Of a DNA stretch of 64,000 bases, positions 26,852-35,720 are shown in pieces. A program made the translations under genes and the position numbers. The stretch lies in assembly GCA_944322255.1 (NCBI GenBank), contig CALUOK010000001.1, positions 106,538 to 170,537 of the forward strand, read 5' to 3'. Each line of letters starts with the position of its first letter. Position 1 is the first letter of the stretch. The DNA is from Candidatus Methanomethylophilaceae archaeon (GTDB taxonomy: Archaea; Thermoplasmatota; Thermoplasmata; Methanomassiliicoccales; Methanomethylophilaceae). A model generated the notes under the pieces. It saw nothing but the letters and a program-made list of their open reading frames with translations, had not been told where the DNA came from and did no database searches.

Positions 26852-29059
26852 TTATAAATTCATCTGGACGTTGACAATGAGGGCCTGATTGGAATATTTG
26901 TCCGGGCGTCTCGAGGAATCTATGTTGATGACCGTGGATCCATCGACCCTCACCCTTGTGATTGCATACTGGTTCGTGACCGTCCCGACCCCGCGCTTGA
27001 AATAGGCGGAGAGCACCGCAATGTCCAGATCCAGAACCTGCAGCACGTCGGCAGCTGCGGAGACGTATCCTGTCTCGGAGCTGTAAATCTCGATGGTGTG
27101 AGAACTCCTGGAGCTCAATGTCGCGCTGCTCTCGATGCGGACGTACTGCAACGTGAAGAGGTCGCTGCTCGATGCCTCCACCGCCAGATTGCCGGCGGAG
27201 TAGGCCATCTTCGTGCTGTCCACGATGCTGTTGGAGTAGGTCTCGGAGTAGTTGTTCAGGACCAGCGTTGTGGTCTGATTCGAGAAGTCCAGCTGAACCT
27301 CCTTCACACGCGCCTGGTATCCTGACATCCCATAGCGGCTGTCGTAGATCCTGATCGGTGCTCCTCCGACGTAGGTTCCATCGTCGAAGAAGTCCAGGAA
27401 AATCCCAGAGAGCTGGACCTGCCCCTCCCAGTCTTTGGACCGGTTGGTGACGATCTCCGCGTAGGACGACAGTGCAGCATCCTCTACCTCTGTTATGCTG
27501 CCATCTACCAGCGATGTCGCGGAGCCCACATCCACATCCGGATCGCGCATTGCGATGATGATCGGTGTGCCGTTGTCCTTCGTCCCCCTTGTCACTGCGA
27601 GGTACGGGCGGTATTGCATGGTCATGGTCGGCGTAAACGCCATCATGGGCTCTCCGGATCTGTCGCCGTCGCCCGCGTAATAGATCGTTCCTGCGGAGGT
27701 ATCCGACGCTTTGTGACGGTAGCCCATCCTGATGCTCCCCCACTCCGTTCTGGATGCCATGAACGCATGCTGCCTGCCTGCGTATGTTCCGGACGGTTCC
27801 TCCATGTCGGCCAGGGCCAGCAGATAGTTGTGGAAATAGTCGCCACCGCATCTCATGATTCCCACCTCGCGGGTGCTCGTGATGACTGTCGCGTCGATTC
27901 CGGCGGCCTCGCAAATGGCCTCGAAGACCTCCGACATCAGCATGCCTCCCTCGGTCACGAGATAGGTTATCCTTGCCCTGCCATCGAATGCTGGTGTTCC
28001 ATAGGACGAGTCGATGCTGGATGCCCCCTCGAGACCTGTGATGTAATAGATCGTGTCATCATCGGGGTCGCTTTCTCCAGATGTTGCATAGACATATTCG
28101 GATACCCCTTCGAAGGTCGCATAGAGCATGATGCCGTCTTCTGATCCGGAAGCAGCTTCACCGCTTCTCAAAAGATTGGCATAGGTTACAGTCGAGTTGG
28201 TATAATTCGCAGTAGTTACGTCTGCCCCTGTGGTATTATCGATGTTGTCTATCTCAATCTCTATCGTTCTGTTACGAACATAAACCGGTGTATTGAACTC
28301 GATTGTACGCTCAACATCGGTGCTGCTAAACCCAGATTCGTCGTATGTATGGCTGCCGATTAGAGATCCCCCAACGTAGATTCTGAACCGACAGTTCAAT
28401 GCGCTTTCTCTGATGAATGTGAACGAGTACAGCCATTCCATATCGAGTGTAAACTCGAACTGCATGTATGCGTCGTTCAGATTACCCGTAAATGTCGTAG
28501 CGAAGAGTGCCTCGTCGTGAATATCGAGAGAGGAGTTGATGGCCCACTGGACGTCTCCATTGGCAGCATCAATGGTCACCCCCTCCGGCTTCTCCAAATA
28601 GAGCCGTCCAGACGAGGAATCCCAGCCACCATACGTATTCTCATTGTTGTGCTGCTGTGCCCCGGTGTAGTGATTCCTGAAGTAGTCCGCCCCGGTCGCT
28701 CTTAGGATCTGGATGCAGTCCCCGAACGTCACGTCTATCAGATCGTCCGATGGGGAGATCTGCGTGATGATGAAGACCCCCAGCTTGTTGGCGTTGGTCC
28801 TGCTGCCGGTCCAGATGTGGAGGAACATCCCCGGCTTGAGTGCTCCCGATCCGGAGCTCCACAGCGTGCACGAGCTCGATAGGAGATTGCTGGCCGAGCT
28901 CCCGATGTCGTTCACGATGGTCAGCGACCCGGTTACGCCGTAGTTCTCGACGAACTTCAGCTTCGGACCCTGGATGTCATCCAGGTCGATGTACGCCCCC
29001 GTGCCCGCGCTGTTCTTGTAGAGGCGCACGAGACAGAATGTGGATGATCCGAGCGTCAT
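26852..29059 (-). CDS. Large tail protein (tail tip/baseplate region)
   Basis: 735 residues from the ATG three bases after the preceding stop; sequence upstream of it in the same frame is the shadow of the previous gene. The N-terminal part (about 1-120, including GPKLKFVENYGVTGSLTIVNDIG and VFIITQISPSDDLIDVTFGDCIQIL) looks like the tail-tip proteins that start with a beta-barrel hub. A central beta-rich region (SLDIHDEALFATTF) and a C-terminal receptor- or sugar-binding-like jelly roll (TLSSRSSHTIEIYSSETGYVSA) follow. Probably a distal-tail or tail-spike structural protein; the family is inferred mainly from position. Confidence 0.6.
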   Translation of the reverse strand: MTLGSSTFCLVRLYKNSAGTGAYIDLDDIQGPKLKFVENYGVTGSLTIVNDIGSSASNLLSSSCTLWSSGSGALKPGMFLHIWTGSRTNANKLGVFIITQISPSDDLIDVTFGDCIQILRATGADYFRNHYTGAQQHNNENTYGGWDSSSGRLYLEKPEGVTIDAANGDVQWAINSSLDIHDEALFATTFTGNLNDAYMQFEFTLDMEWLYSFTFIRESALNCRFRIYVGGSLIGSHTYDESGFSSTDVERTIEFNTPVYVRNRTIEIEIDNIDNTTGADVTTANYTNSTVTYANLLRSGEAASGSEDGIMLYATFEGVSEYVYATSGESDPDDDTIYYITGLEGASSIDSSYGTPAFDGRARITYLVTEGGMLMSEVFEAICEAAGIDATVITSTREVGIMRCGGDYFHNYLLALADMEEPSGTYAGRQHAFMASRTEWGSIRMGYRHKASDTSAGTIYYAGDGDRSGEPMMAFTPTMTMQYRPYLAVTRGTKDNGTPIIIAMRDPDVDVGSATSLVDGSITEVEDAALSSYAEIVTNRSKDWEGQVQLSGIFLDFFDDGTYVGGAPIRIYDSRYGMSGYQARVKEVQLDFSNQTTTLVLNNYSETYSNSIVDSTKMAYSAGNLAVEASSSDLFTLQYVRIESSATLSSRSSHTIEIYSSETGYVSAAADVLQVLDLDIAVLSAYFKRGVGTVTNQYAITRVRVDGSTVINIDSSRRPDKYSNQALIVNVQMNL

Positions 29060-29061
29060 GG

Positions 29062-29406
29062 TCACACCTGCACCAGGGTGAGGGATACGGTCACGTACAG
29101 CCCCCCGCTCGATACCGCGGGGTTGCACTCGAGACAAAGCAACCCGGAGATCGTCCCGTCGGTCGGATGGATGACCGTCAGGGTGCTCCCGGGGAGGCTC
29201 CGCATGAGGGTGTTGTTGGTAGGGGTCCTCTCGTACACCCCGACCAGCGTTGTCGTGGGTGAGTTCGACCCGGTCACGTGATAGATGTCGTAGTCCGCCC
29301 CGTCGATCTCGTGCTGCTTGTACTTCAATCTCGAGGACAGCGGGTCCATGGTCACCCATCTGATGCCCTGGATTGTCGTCCCTCCTCTCTGTACCGTGAT
29401 AGTCAT
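29062..29406 (-). CDS. Small tail protein
   Basis: 114 residues, beta-rich (MTITVQRGGTTIQGIRWVTM...). The start overlaps the preceding stop (ATGA). No family recognised. Located between the tape-measure-like proteins and the large tail protein, so a distal tail component is likely. Confidence 0.6.
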   Translation of the reverse strand: MTITVQRGGTTIQGIRWVTMDPLSSRLKYKQHEIDGADYDIYHVTGSNSPTTTLVGVYERTPTNNTLMRSLPGSTLTVIHPTDGTISGLLCLECNPAVSSGGLYVTVSLTLVQV

Positions 29407-30044
29407 AGGATCCTCCCTCCGGAGATTCTCGCATTGATGCCGTTGGCCGTGCTCACGCTGTCGCTCGCGGTGTTCTGGATGATGATGGTGCTGTTGTTGT
29501 TCGTCGACGCCGCCACGGTGGAGGAGGATCCTCCGGACGACGCCATGAGCGCGGCCAGGGCACCGCCCGCCGCTCCCACCCCTACTCCGACGAGGGCCGC
29601 CTTCCACGGGCTCTCCATCACGGATCTGAACGTCTCGATGATGGCCAGCCCGAGCTCCGATGTCTTGAGCATCTCGGAGACCGCGTGGAGTGCCTGGATC
29701 CCCTGCACGAAACCGGTGAGGACCTGGAACCCGCCGTTGAGCATCTGCAGCTTGACCGCGTCATCCCCTGCGACCACGCCCATGGCCACCAGTCCCCCGG
29801 TGACCGCCGACACGGAGCTCTGCATCGTCATGAGCACCGCTGCGTTGGTCAGGAACTGGGCCTGCTGCTTGGTGAGGGCCTGGTTGGTCCTCTCGGTCTG
29901 GTCCTCCAGCTGCTCCTGCTCCACCCTCACCTGATGGAGATTGTTCTGTGCCTCCACCGCGCTGTCCGAGATCGTGTCCGTGGATGTGGACACGTTGTCG
30001 GTCATGGTGAAGATGTAGCGGATGTTGCTGTCGAGGTCCGCCAT
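29403..30044 (-). CDS. Short tape-measure-like tail protein
   Basis: 213 residues. Residues about 20-60 form a predicted coiled coil (EAQNNLHQVRVEQEQLEDQTERTNQAL), followed by hydrophobic segments (VTGGLVAMGVVAG, WKAALVGVGVGAAGGALAALMA) and a Ser/Asn-rich beta tail. This composition resembles a tape-measure protein but the length is far below the usual 600 or more residues. The start overlaps the preceding gene by ATGA. Confidence 0.5.
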   Translation of the reverse strand: MADLDSNIRYIFTMTDNVSTSTDTISDSAVEAQNNLHQVRVEQEQLEDQTERTNQALTKQQAQFLTNAAVLMTMQSSVSAVTGGLVAMGVVAGDDAVKLQMLNGGFQVLTGFVQGIQALHAVSEMLKTSELGLAIIETFRSVMESPWKAALVGVGVGAAGGALAALMASSGGSSSTVAASTNNNSTIIIQNTASDSVSTANGINARISGGRIL

Positions 30045-30469
30045 CAGAATCCCTCCGTCGCCTGTCTGATCGCGCTCGCTCTCCCGGTGGGCGTGGACAG
30101 GTCCGCCTGGATCTTGCGCACCAGGGCGTACATGCCGACGGATGCCACCGCCGTGGCCGCCACCGCGATCCCGATCTTCGTCCATCCCACGGGGTTCCAT
30201 GAGTTGGCCGCCACCAGCGCGGCTGCCGCAGCCGATTCCTGCGCCGTCTTGGCCGTCACGCGGGCCTTGAGGACCTGGGCGATGCCCAGCATGCCTGTGA
30301 CGATCTGGAGGGCTCCTGACGCCATCTCGAGGTATCTCGCGGTTTCCTCGTTCACGACGCCCAGGGACTGCAGCGCACCGGTGACCGCCGACAGGCTCCC
30401 CTCGACCCCGCCGATGCTGTTCTCCCAGCCCTCGGCGTCGAACACGGAGACGTCGGCCAGTCCGGTCAT
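30044..30469 (-). CDS. Short hydrophobic tail protein
   Basis: 141 residues with Ala/Val-rich helices (GALQIVTGMLGIAQVLKARV, TKIGIAVAATAVASVGMYAL). It shares the style of its downstream neighbour (SLSAVTGALQSLGVVNEE versus SSVSAVTGGLVAMGVVAG), which suggests that the two arose by duplication or by splitting of one tape-measure gene. Start taken from the ATG overlapping the previous stop. Confidence 0.5.
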   Translation of the reverse strand: MTGLADVSVFDAEGWENSIGGVEGSLSAVTGALQSLGVVNEETARYLEMASGALQIVTGMLGIAQVLKARVTAKTAQESAAAAALVAANSWNPVGWTKIGIAVAATAVASVGMYALVRKIQADLSTPTGRASAIRQATEGF

Positions 30470-31083
30470 ACCTTCACACCCATCCTCTTCATGAGGTTCT
30501 TCTCGTGCTGCCTCTCCGCGGAGAGGATGGCCGTGAGGACCTCCTGCTGCTGCATGGTCATGCTGTCCAGAAGGATGGGGTCGACGACCTGGACGTTGAA
30601 ACGCTGGCAGATCTCCAGGTACGCCGTGTCGACCGGCGGGGCGTGCGCGGTGCACAGTACCAGGATCTGCCTGACGGCCTCGGCCTCGTCCGGCTCGAGG
30701 ATGTCCATGAAGTCGCGGAGCTCCTCGACGCTCCCGAGCTCCGGATTGGTCATGCAGGCCAGGGCGTACATGTCCAGCGTGGGCATGATGAGGTTGGCCA
30801 GCTCCGCCGCCCTCTGCAGGGTGTCGGGGTCTGCCCCCGGAAGGACGGCCATGGGTGCGAGCGTCTGCAGCTCGTCCTCCCACTTGTAGAGCTCCGGGTA
30901 CATCTGCCTGCGCAGGGCGTCCATGCGGATCCTCGCCGCGCGGGTCATGTAGCGCATGACCACGTCTCCGTACTGCTTGGTGCGGATGATGTACCTCTGA
31001 CGGTGCTGCTTGAGGATCTCCTCGATAGGGACCTTGCGGATCTCCGGCATGCTCTCGATGTCCGCGCACTCACCATCTATCAC
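30466..31083 (-). CDS. Probable tail assembly protein
   Basis: 205 residues from a GTG that overlaps the tail tube stop (GTGA) with GGAGG five bases upstream; an in-frame ATG at 31098 is possible. It is helical and soluble, with EILKQHRQRYIIRTKQYGDVVMRYMTRAAR and an acidic middle. Position directly between tail tube and tape-measure-like genes is where tail assembly chaperones occur. No programmed frameshift site was identified. Confidence 0.5.
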   Translation of the reverse strand: MIDGECADIESMPEIRKVPIEEILKQHRQRYIIRTKQYGDVVMRYMTRAARIRMDALRRQMYPELYKWEDELQTLAPMAVLPGADPDTLQRAAELANLIMPTLDMYALACMTNPELGSVEELRDFMDILEPDEAEAVRQILVLCTAHAPPVDTAYLEICQRFNVQVVDPILLDSMTMQQQEVLTAILSAERQHEKNLMKRMGVKV

Positions 31084-31976
31084 TGTACCGCCTCCCATGA
31101 GATGTTGGCTGCGTTGAATGTGATCGTCTCGTCGTATCCGGTCTGCGTCCTCGAGGGCATGTCGTCTCCCGGGATCCAGCAATGCTCGAAGGTAAGCTCG
31201 TACCCGCCGATCTGATGGGTGACGGTGAAGTCGTCCGTCTCCGCCATCTTGAGGCGGTCCCAGAACAGGGACGTGCTGGCCACGGTGTACTCCATGCTCA
31301 CGCTCATGATGTCCCCGGGATAGATCAGGGAGCCGCCCTTGAGGGCCTTGCCGTCCACGATGCCCTCCTTCTGGACCAGGTTGTTGCCGATGGTGATGGA
31401 GTAGGACATGGCGGGGATGACGACCGAATCCAGGGACATCTCCGGGTACTTGTTGTGCGTCACGGGGTTGAGTGCGGGGATCGTCGCGTCCGCGTTGGTC
31501 AGGAGCTGCGCCTTGGTGGTGGCGGGCTCCTCCCCGATCATGGCCACCGCATCCATCGTCGCCATCATCGCTTTGCCGACGCCGGAGGCGGCGAGGGTCA
31601 GGTTGTTGACCTTGCACCCGCGGTAGAGATAGTACTGGTCGGGTGCGGCCTCGAACAGCGCGGAGAAGCTGTCGATGTCCCCGCGTGCCGCCCCGCTCTC
31701 GCCCATGGCGAGCTCCAGGAGGTAGGTCCACGAGTAGTCCCCGCTGTCGAGATAGGTCCCCAGCTCGACGGAGAATCCCGCCTCCTGCTGGCCCCACGTC
31801 TTGAGGCCCACGGTTCTGGACCCGTCCTCGGCGAACGTCTCTATGTCGTGGTTGTTCATCTGCGACTGCGTCTGCAGCTTGCCGCCGTATGAGAGCTGTC
31901 CCGACGGCAGGACCCCGAAGGTGCTCTCGATGATGTACTGAAGGGGCTTGAGTGCCCCGGCTGTCTTTACGCCCAT
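31080..31976 (-). CDS. Probable major tail tube protein
   Basis: 298 residues, beta-rich. It begins MGVKTAGALKPLQYIIESTFGVLP, and later LKTWGQQEAGFSVELGTYL and GDIMSVSMEYTVAST resemble tail tube proteins of siphoviruses. Order connector - terminator - tube - chaperone supports the call. The last codons (REAVQ-type end, here SWEAVQ) share the nucleotide string GGGAGGCGGTACAGTGA with two gene junctions in the early region. Confidence 0.65.
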   Translation of the reverse strand: MGVKTAGALKPLQYIIESTFGVLPSGQLSYGGKLQTQSQMNNHDIETFAEDGSRTVGLKTWGQQEAGFSVELGTYLDSGDYSWTYLLELAMGESGAARGDIDSFSALFEAAPDQYYLYRGCKVNNLTLAASGVGKAMMATMDAVAMIGEEPATTKAQLLTNADATIPALNPVTHNKYPEMSLDSVVIPAMSYSITIGNNLVQKEGIVDGKALKGGSLIYPGDIMSVSMEYTVASTSLFWDRLKMAETDDFTVTHQIGGYELTFEHCWIPGDDMPSRTQTGYDETITFNAANISWEAVQ

Positions 31977-32410
31977 GCCTTCTCACCTATGTATCTCGTG
32001 ACCTCGAGGTCGATGTTGTACTGCACGCGCCTGGTTTCCTCGTCCCAGTTGACCTGGTACGGAGGCGTCACCGGGCGGATGCACTTGTAGAGGGTCCCGC
32101 AGATCGTCTCGTCCAGAACGGCCCTCATGGGGCCCGGGCGGAACCCGTGGTAGATGGCCATCGCCATGCTGTTGGTGGCGGTCAGTCCCTTCTCCCCCAT
32201 GCCGGAGACGACCGCGAAGGTGATCCTGTGATAGTCGACGTCAGCCGTCCCGGAGGGCTCCTGGGGTGGCGTGCTCATCGTGATGATGGCGCAGGCGGGC
32301 CTCTCGCGGTAGCCGTTCAGATCCGCCTCCGTGAAGGCGTCGACGCCCCTCTCGACGATGCCCAGCTCTTCGAGGTAGACCAGCAGGTCCTCGGTGATGC
32401 TGTCGCTCAT
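31967..32410 (-). CDS. Probable tail terminator protein
   Basis: 147 residues with the ITEDLLVYLEELGIV start and central YHRITFAVVSGMGEKG seen in small tail-completion proteins. It sits directly before the tail tube gene and overlaps it by ten bases. The family is inferred from size and order. Confidence 0.55.
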   Translation of the reverse strand: MSDSITEDLLVYLEELGIVERGVDAFTEADLNGYRERPACAIITMSTPPQEPSGTADVDYHRITFAVVSGMGEKGLTATNSMAMAIYHGFRPGPMRAVLDETICGTLYKCIRPVTPPYQVNWDEETRRVQYNIDLEVTRYIGEKAWA

Positions 32411-32868
32411 AGGCCCATCCTCCGGAGGCGTGCGTCTATCTCGTCGCAGAAGTCCTTGGGGATCTCGTCGCCGTGCTTCTCGAGCGGCACGAGGAAGAAG
32501 TGGTTGCCGCTGCCCTTGCGGGTCCAGTTGACCCTGCGTCCATTCGGGAGGGGGTCGGGCATGGCGTTCACGTACCGCGCATACTCCACCCCCTCCGAAC
32601 CGAGGAAGATCTTGATCTCGGTTCCCCTGTTCTTCGTCACCTTGATGTGGTAGCTCTTCTTGAGCGTCCCGTTCCCCGCGTCGACCCTGTGGGGGTATCT
32701 CTGGCGGGAGGACTGCGGGATCCTGCGCTGGATGTAGGGGTCGACGGTGTTCAGCATGGCCAGGTGGAGTGCCTGGCGCATCTGGATCCAGTCGGTGCGG
32801 AGCTCGAGCATGTTCTCGGCGAACCTCTCCAGGTCATAGACGTGCACCACACGCACTCCCGGGCTCAT
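32407..32868 (-). CDS. HK97 gp10-like head-tail protein
   Basis: 153 residues. Helical N-terminus (ENMLELRTDWIQMRQALHL), then SSRQRYPHRVDAGNGTLKKSYHIKV, then GSEGVEYARYVNAM, the GTLKxS/YAxYVNxG pattern of the gp10 family. Overlaps neighbours by ATGA on both sides. Confidence 0.65.
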   Translation of the reverse strand: MSPGVRVVHVYDLERFAENMLELRTDWIQMRQALHLAMLNTVDPYIQRRIPQSSRQRYPHRVDAGNGTLKKSYHIKVTKNRGTEIKIFLGSEGVEYARYVNAMPDPLPNGRRVNWTRKGSGNHFFLVPLEKHGDEIPKDFCDEIDARLRRMGL

Positions 32869-33389
32869 AGGTCGTAAATCACCTCCGGCTGGATGACGTC
32901 GCGTACCTCCGGCGTCAGGGGGTTGTCCACGGTCCTCTCGTACATCGCGCGGCACATCATCTTGATCGCCAGGATGATGCACGGGGGATAGTGCTCGTAG
33001 CCTGACGTGAACCGGACGGTGATGTCTCCGACCGCGTCCTCCGGGTACTCGAACCACACCTCCGCCCTGATGCCGAGCTCAACTCCGTACTCGGTGATCT
33101 CCTGCTCCTCGCCCTCGGCGTCGGTGTAGGTGATCGCCTCGACCTCGAGCAGGGGACGGTAGAGGTGCATGACGCGCCTGCAGTCATCCTCGGTGAACTC
33201 CAGCTCAAAGCTGCGGGGGACGATGACCCTCTCCAGACCGCCCTCGTTCTCGAGCATGGTCCTGGCGGTGGTCACGAGCTGCATGAGATAGCTGTCCTCG
33301 TCGAGGCGGTTGTCCCTTAGTGATAGGTAGGCTTTGAGCCCCTCGAGATTCACGGGCTCCTCCACCTGCTCGTCTGTCGATATGAACAT
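32865..33389 (-). CDS. Head-tail connector (gp6-like)
   Basis: 174 residues from an ATG with AAGGAGG six bases upstream. The pattern LKAYLSLRDNRLDEDSYLMQLVTTARTMLENE is the usual start of gp6-like connectors, and VRFTSGYEHYPPCIILAIKMMCRAMYE is the usual end (GY...P..I..AI..). First gene of the tail-connector operon, behind a promoter-like motif at 33461. Confidence 0.7.
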   Translation of the reverse strand: MFISTDEQVEEPVNLEGLKAYLSLRDNRLDEDSYLMQLVTTARTMLENEGGLERVIVPRSFELEFTEDDCRRVMHLYRPLLEVEAITYTDAEGEEQEITEYGVELGIRAEVWFEYPEDAVGDITVRFTSGYEHYPPCIILAIKMMCRAMYERTVDNPLTPEVRDVIQPEVIYDL

Positions 33390-33460
33390 GGATCCTCCTT
33401 GCGCCCTACCTCCAGGAGGAAGGGGAGGTCTGACGCGATTGAAAAATCGGGGGAGGGCCC

Positions 33461-33481
33461 TAACTATCATCACTGTAAAAT
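33461..33481 (-). promoter_or_regulatory. Viral promoter-like motif before the connector gene
   Basis: Minus strand TTTTACAGTGATGATAGTTAG, the same 21 bases as at 43020-43040. About 75 bases before the connector ATG. Confidence 0.5.
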
Positions 33482-33490
33482 CGAGAATCC

Positions 33491-33547
33491 GACCGCCTAC
33501 TGGATAGGATGGGGCGGTCGGTGAGGGGTTTGCTGTTCAGGTTTTCG
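33491..33547 (-). terminator. Hairpin plus conserved 3' element
   Basis: Behind the membrane protein stop at 33560 the minus strand reads GAAAACCTGAACAGCAAAC and then a GACCGCC...GGCGGTC hairpin (33491-33519). The AACCTGAACAGCAAAC word is also in the host G1 terminator (14045-14060), in the same place before a hairpin. Confidence 0.5.
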
Positions 33548-33559
33548 GTGGTCTCCCGA

Positions 33560-34183
33560 TCAGGGGAGTTTGGTCTTCTTGGTCGCAGGAGCGGCGGTTC
33601 CCTCGTCGGGCTTCACAGCGTCGATGACGGTGTCCGCTGCGTCCTTGATCTCGTCGATGATCTCCGGGGCCTGCTCGGTGACGGCCTTGGCGAAGTACCT
33701 GATCATCTTGATGGTGGTCTCGATGCCCAGGTGGACGATGGTGACGAACACCCACACCAGGACCAGGGCGCACAGGACGGCCAGGACCGCGTATGCGAGC
33801 GCGGGCATCCCCGTGATGCCGAGCCACGCGACGATGAATCCCGCGGCGATGAAGGCGAGCCCTCCGCCGAGGATCATCCCCAGGACGGTTCCCAGTGCGT
33901 AGTTCAGGGTATAGGGGTGCTCCGTGGCTGTCCAGCCCTTGCGGTTGAGCATCTCCGTGTATGACCTCATGGCCACGTAGATGCCGAACAGGATGACGAA
34001 TGGGACGAGGATGGCCACGACGGTCATCCAGCACTCCTCGGGCATTATGATCTGCGAGTAGTCCATTGCCTTGTTCCCTCCTTCGTTCAGGAAGAGGACG
34101 ACCACCGCCGTCGCGGCGATCTTCGCTCCCGCTGAAACGGGGGAGCTCATGATCTCCAGGATGATGGCGGCGGTTTTCCTCAT
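33560..34183 (-). CDS. Multi-pass membrane protein, possible holin role
   Basis: 207 residues from the ATG that overlaps the preceding stop (ATGA). A second in-frame ATG at 34066 has AAGGAGG nearby and would give 168 residues. It has three or four transmembrane segments (IAATAVVVLFL, TVVAILVPFVILFGIYVAM, LGTVLGMILGGGLAFIAAGFIVAWLG, AVLAVLCALVLVWVFVTIVHLG) and a charged tail. The dual start recalls holins, but no lysis gene was recognised next to it, so the function is open. Confidence 0.55.
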   Translation of the reverse strand: MRKTAAIILEIMSSPVSAGAKIAATAVVVLFLNEGGNKAMDYSQIIMPEECWMTVVAILVPFVILFGIYVAMRSYTEMLNRKGWTATEHPYTLNYALGTVLGMILGGGLAFIAAGFIVAWLGITGMPALAYAVLAVLCALVLVWVFVTIVHLGIETTIKMIRYFAKAVTEQAPEIIDEIKDAADTVIDAVKPDEGTAAPATKKTKLP

Positions 34184-35196
34184 CAGCTCTTCCTCTTCAG
34201 CTGGATCTTACCGGTCTTGATTCCCCACACCGCGAAGAACGCGAAGATGACCAGGACGACGCCCGCGATGTAGAGCCCGATCTGCATTCCGGTGCTCATG
34301 CCCTCGTCGGGCTCCGCGGCGATGGCCTTGATTGTCACGTCCCCGGTGATGGGGGTGGCGAAGTCGAAGGCCCATCCGACGAACCCGGACGGCAGGGCGG
34401 GGGCGATGACGGTCTCCCCGTGTTCCACGGTGGCGGTTCCCAGCACGGTCTCCTCCTCTCCGTACACGAAGGTCACGGTGTAGGTGTCGGCCCTGAACTG
34501 GGCGGTCATGACGGTGTCCCCGGTGAACTCGTAGGCAGCGGTGTACATCACACCATCCTCATCGAACCATCCGGTGAACTCGTAGGCGTCCTTCTCCGGG
34601 TCGGCAGGGACCTTCAGGGTCTCGGTGCTCTCCGTGGTTCCGGAGGCGACGCGGGTCCCGTCGACGATCCATGCGACGTCGAAGATCTCCCTCCACTGCG
34701 CGGTGTAGGTCACATCTGCGGTGGCGGTCTCGGCGACTGCGGGGTTCCATCCCTCGAACACGTAGCCCTCCCTCACGGGGTCCGCGGGAGCGGTGATGGG
34801 CTTGTCGTGCTCGACGGTCGCGGTGCTGACGGTCACACCCTCGGATACGAAGGTGACGGTGTAGGTGGTTGTTGCGAACTGGGCCTCGAACTGCGTAGGC
34901 TCTCCGGCTTTGAGTGTCACACTGGATCCGACGCCGACCGTGATGGTCGTGCCGGTCTGCATCCAGCCGGTGAACGTCTCTCCCTCGGGGGCCTCGATGC
35001 CGAGCTGCTCCAGGGACTGGAGGGTCACGGTCTGGGAGGTGCCCGAGAAGGAGTAGACCTCCTCTCCGACTTTGTACTGGATCTCGTAGGTCGTCGTGGT
35101 CTCGGTCCCGACGGCAGGAGTGCCGTCGTCGGGGGTCTCCGCATCGACGCTGCCGATGCAGAACGCTCCGAGAACCATGGTGGCCACGATGATCAT
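34183..35196 (-). CDS. InlB B-repeat (Listeria-Bacteroides repeat) surface protein
   Basis: 337 residues. N-terminal hydrophobic segment IIVATMVLGAFCIGSVDA. Then four copies of the Listeria-Bacteroides repeat, each with a 'Y.V.F' strand, 'V.TATVEH...APADP' and 'GYVFEGWNPA' or 'AYEFTGWFDE'. The C-terminus has the anchor MQIGLYIAGVVLVIFAFFAVWGI and a basic tail (KTGKIQLKRKS). It is a cell-surface protein carried by the provirus, expressed behind a viral promoter-like motif at 35257 and co-translated with the membrane protein downstream. It could alter adhesion or superinfection of the lysogen; this is inference. Confidence 0.75.
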   Translation of the reverse strand: MIIVATMVLGAFCIGSVDAETPDDGTPAVGTETTTTYEIQYKVGEEVYSFSGTSQTVTLQSLEQLGIEAPEGETFTGWMQTGTTITVGVGSSVTLKAGEPTQFEAQFATTTYTVTFVSEGVTVSTATVEHDKPITAPADPVREGYVFEGWNPAVAETATADVTYTAQWREIFDVAWIVDGTRVASGTTESTETLKVPADPEKDAYEFTGWFDEDGVMYTAAYEFTGDTVMTAQFRADTYTVTFVYGEEETVLGTATVEHGETVIAPALPSGFVGWAFDFATPITGDVTIKAIAAEPDEGMSTGMQIGLYIAGVVLVIFAFFAVWGIKTGKIQLKRKS

Positions 35197-35255
35197 CGTG
35201 AATATTCCCGATTTAGGCGACGTGGTATCACCGAATCGCCATCCTCGGTGCGCGT

Positions 35256-35276
35256 GTTCTATAATCACATACAAAG
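35256..35276 (-). promoter_or_regulatory. Viral promoter-like motif before the InlB-repeat gene
   Basis: Minus strand CCTTTGTATGTGATTATAGAAC, about 60-80 bases before the ATG at 35196. Confidence 0.5.
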
Positions 35277-35300
35277 GGGTAAAAGGTTTGGATTGCGGCC

Positions 35301-35720
35301 TTACGCCGCGGGTTTCTGTGGGAGTTCCGGGACCGCTGTGGAGAAGGTGGTCGCCAGCACGGTAACCTGGGCGTTCCATTCGTCCAGGGCCGTGATGTAG
35401 GTGTCCCATGCCTCGTTGTCGGTGATCCTCCTGTTCCTGTATCCCTCGTTATAGAGGTCGTCCGTCTTGCGGTGCTGCGTCTGCCTGAACAGCCTGTGCA
35501 GGTTCTCGTCCCACTCCGCTCCTGCGGGCAGGTGGCCCTCGCAGAGCATCTCGTACTCTCCGGGTGCGAACCTGTACTCTGTGTACCAGTACGTCGTCCT
35601 TGTCTCGCCATGCTCATCCTCTCCGGTCGTGGATGTGACGCCGCACCTGTACAGGGTTACGGTCGGTCCGCTTACGAGCTCGAGGGGGCACGTGTCTGAT
35701 GCTGCGGTAGTCTGATCCAT
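35301..35720 (-). CDS. Small protein after the DGR reverse transcriptase, tail-fibre-assembly-like
   Basis: 139 residues from ATG at 35720 (an upstream ATG at 35735 adds five). It overlaps the 3' end of the reverse transcriptase by about 50 bases in another frame. The C-terminal pattern NEAWDTYITALDEWNAQV ... VPELPQKPA resembles the end of phage tail-fibre assembly proteins (W..Y...L..W ... P..P..P). It does not look like Avd, the small basic helical-bundle accessory of many DGRs. It may help fold the diversified fibre. Confidence 0.5.
   Translation of the reverse strand: MDQTTAASDTCPLELVSGPTVTLYRCGVTSTTGEDEHGETRTTYWYTEYRFAPGEYEMLCEGHLPAGAEWDENLHRLFRQTQHRKTDDLYNEGYRNRRITDNEAWDTYITALDEWNAQVTVLATTFSTAVPELPQKPAA

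Noticed and set aside
35301..35720. Avd accessory protein of the DGR
   Set aside because: Not a basic four-helix type; the end resembles tail-fibre assembly proteins.
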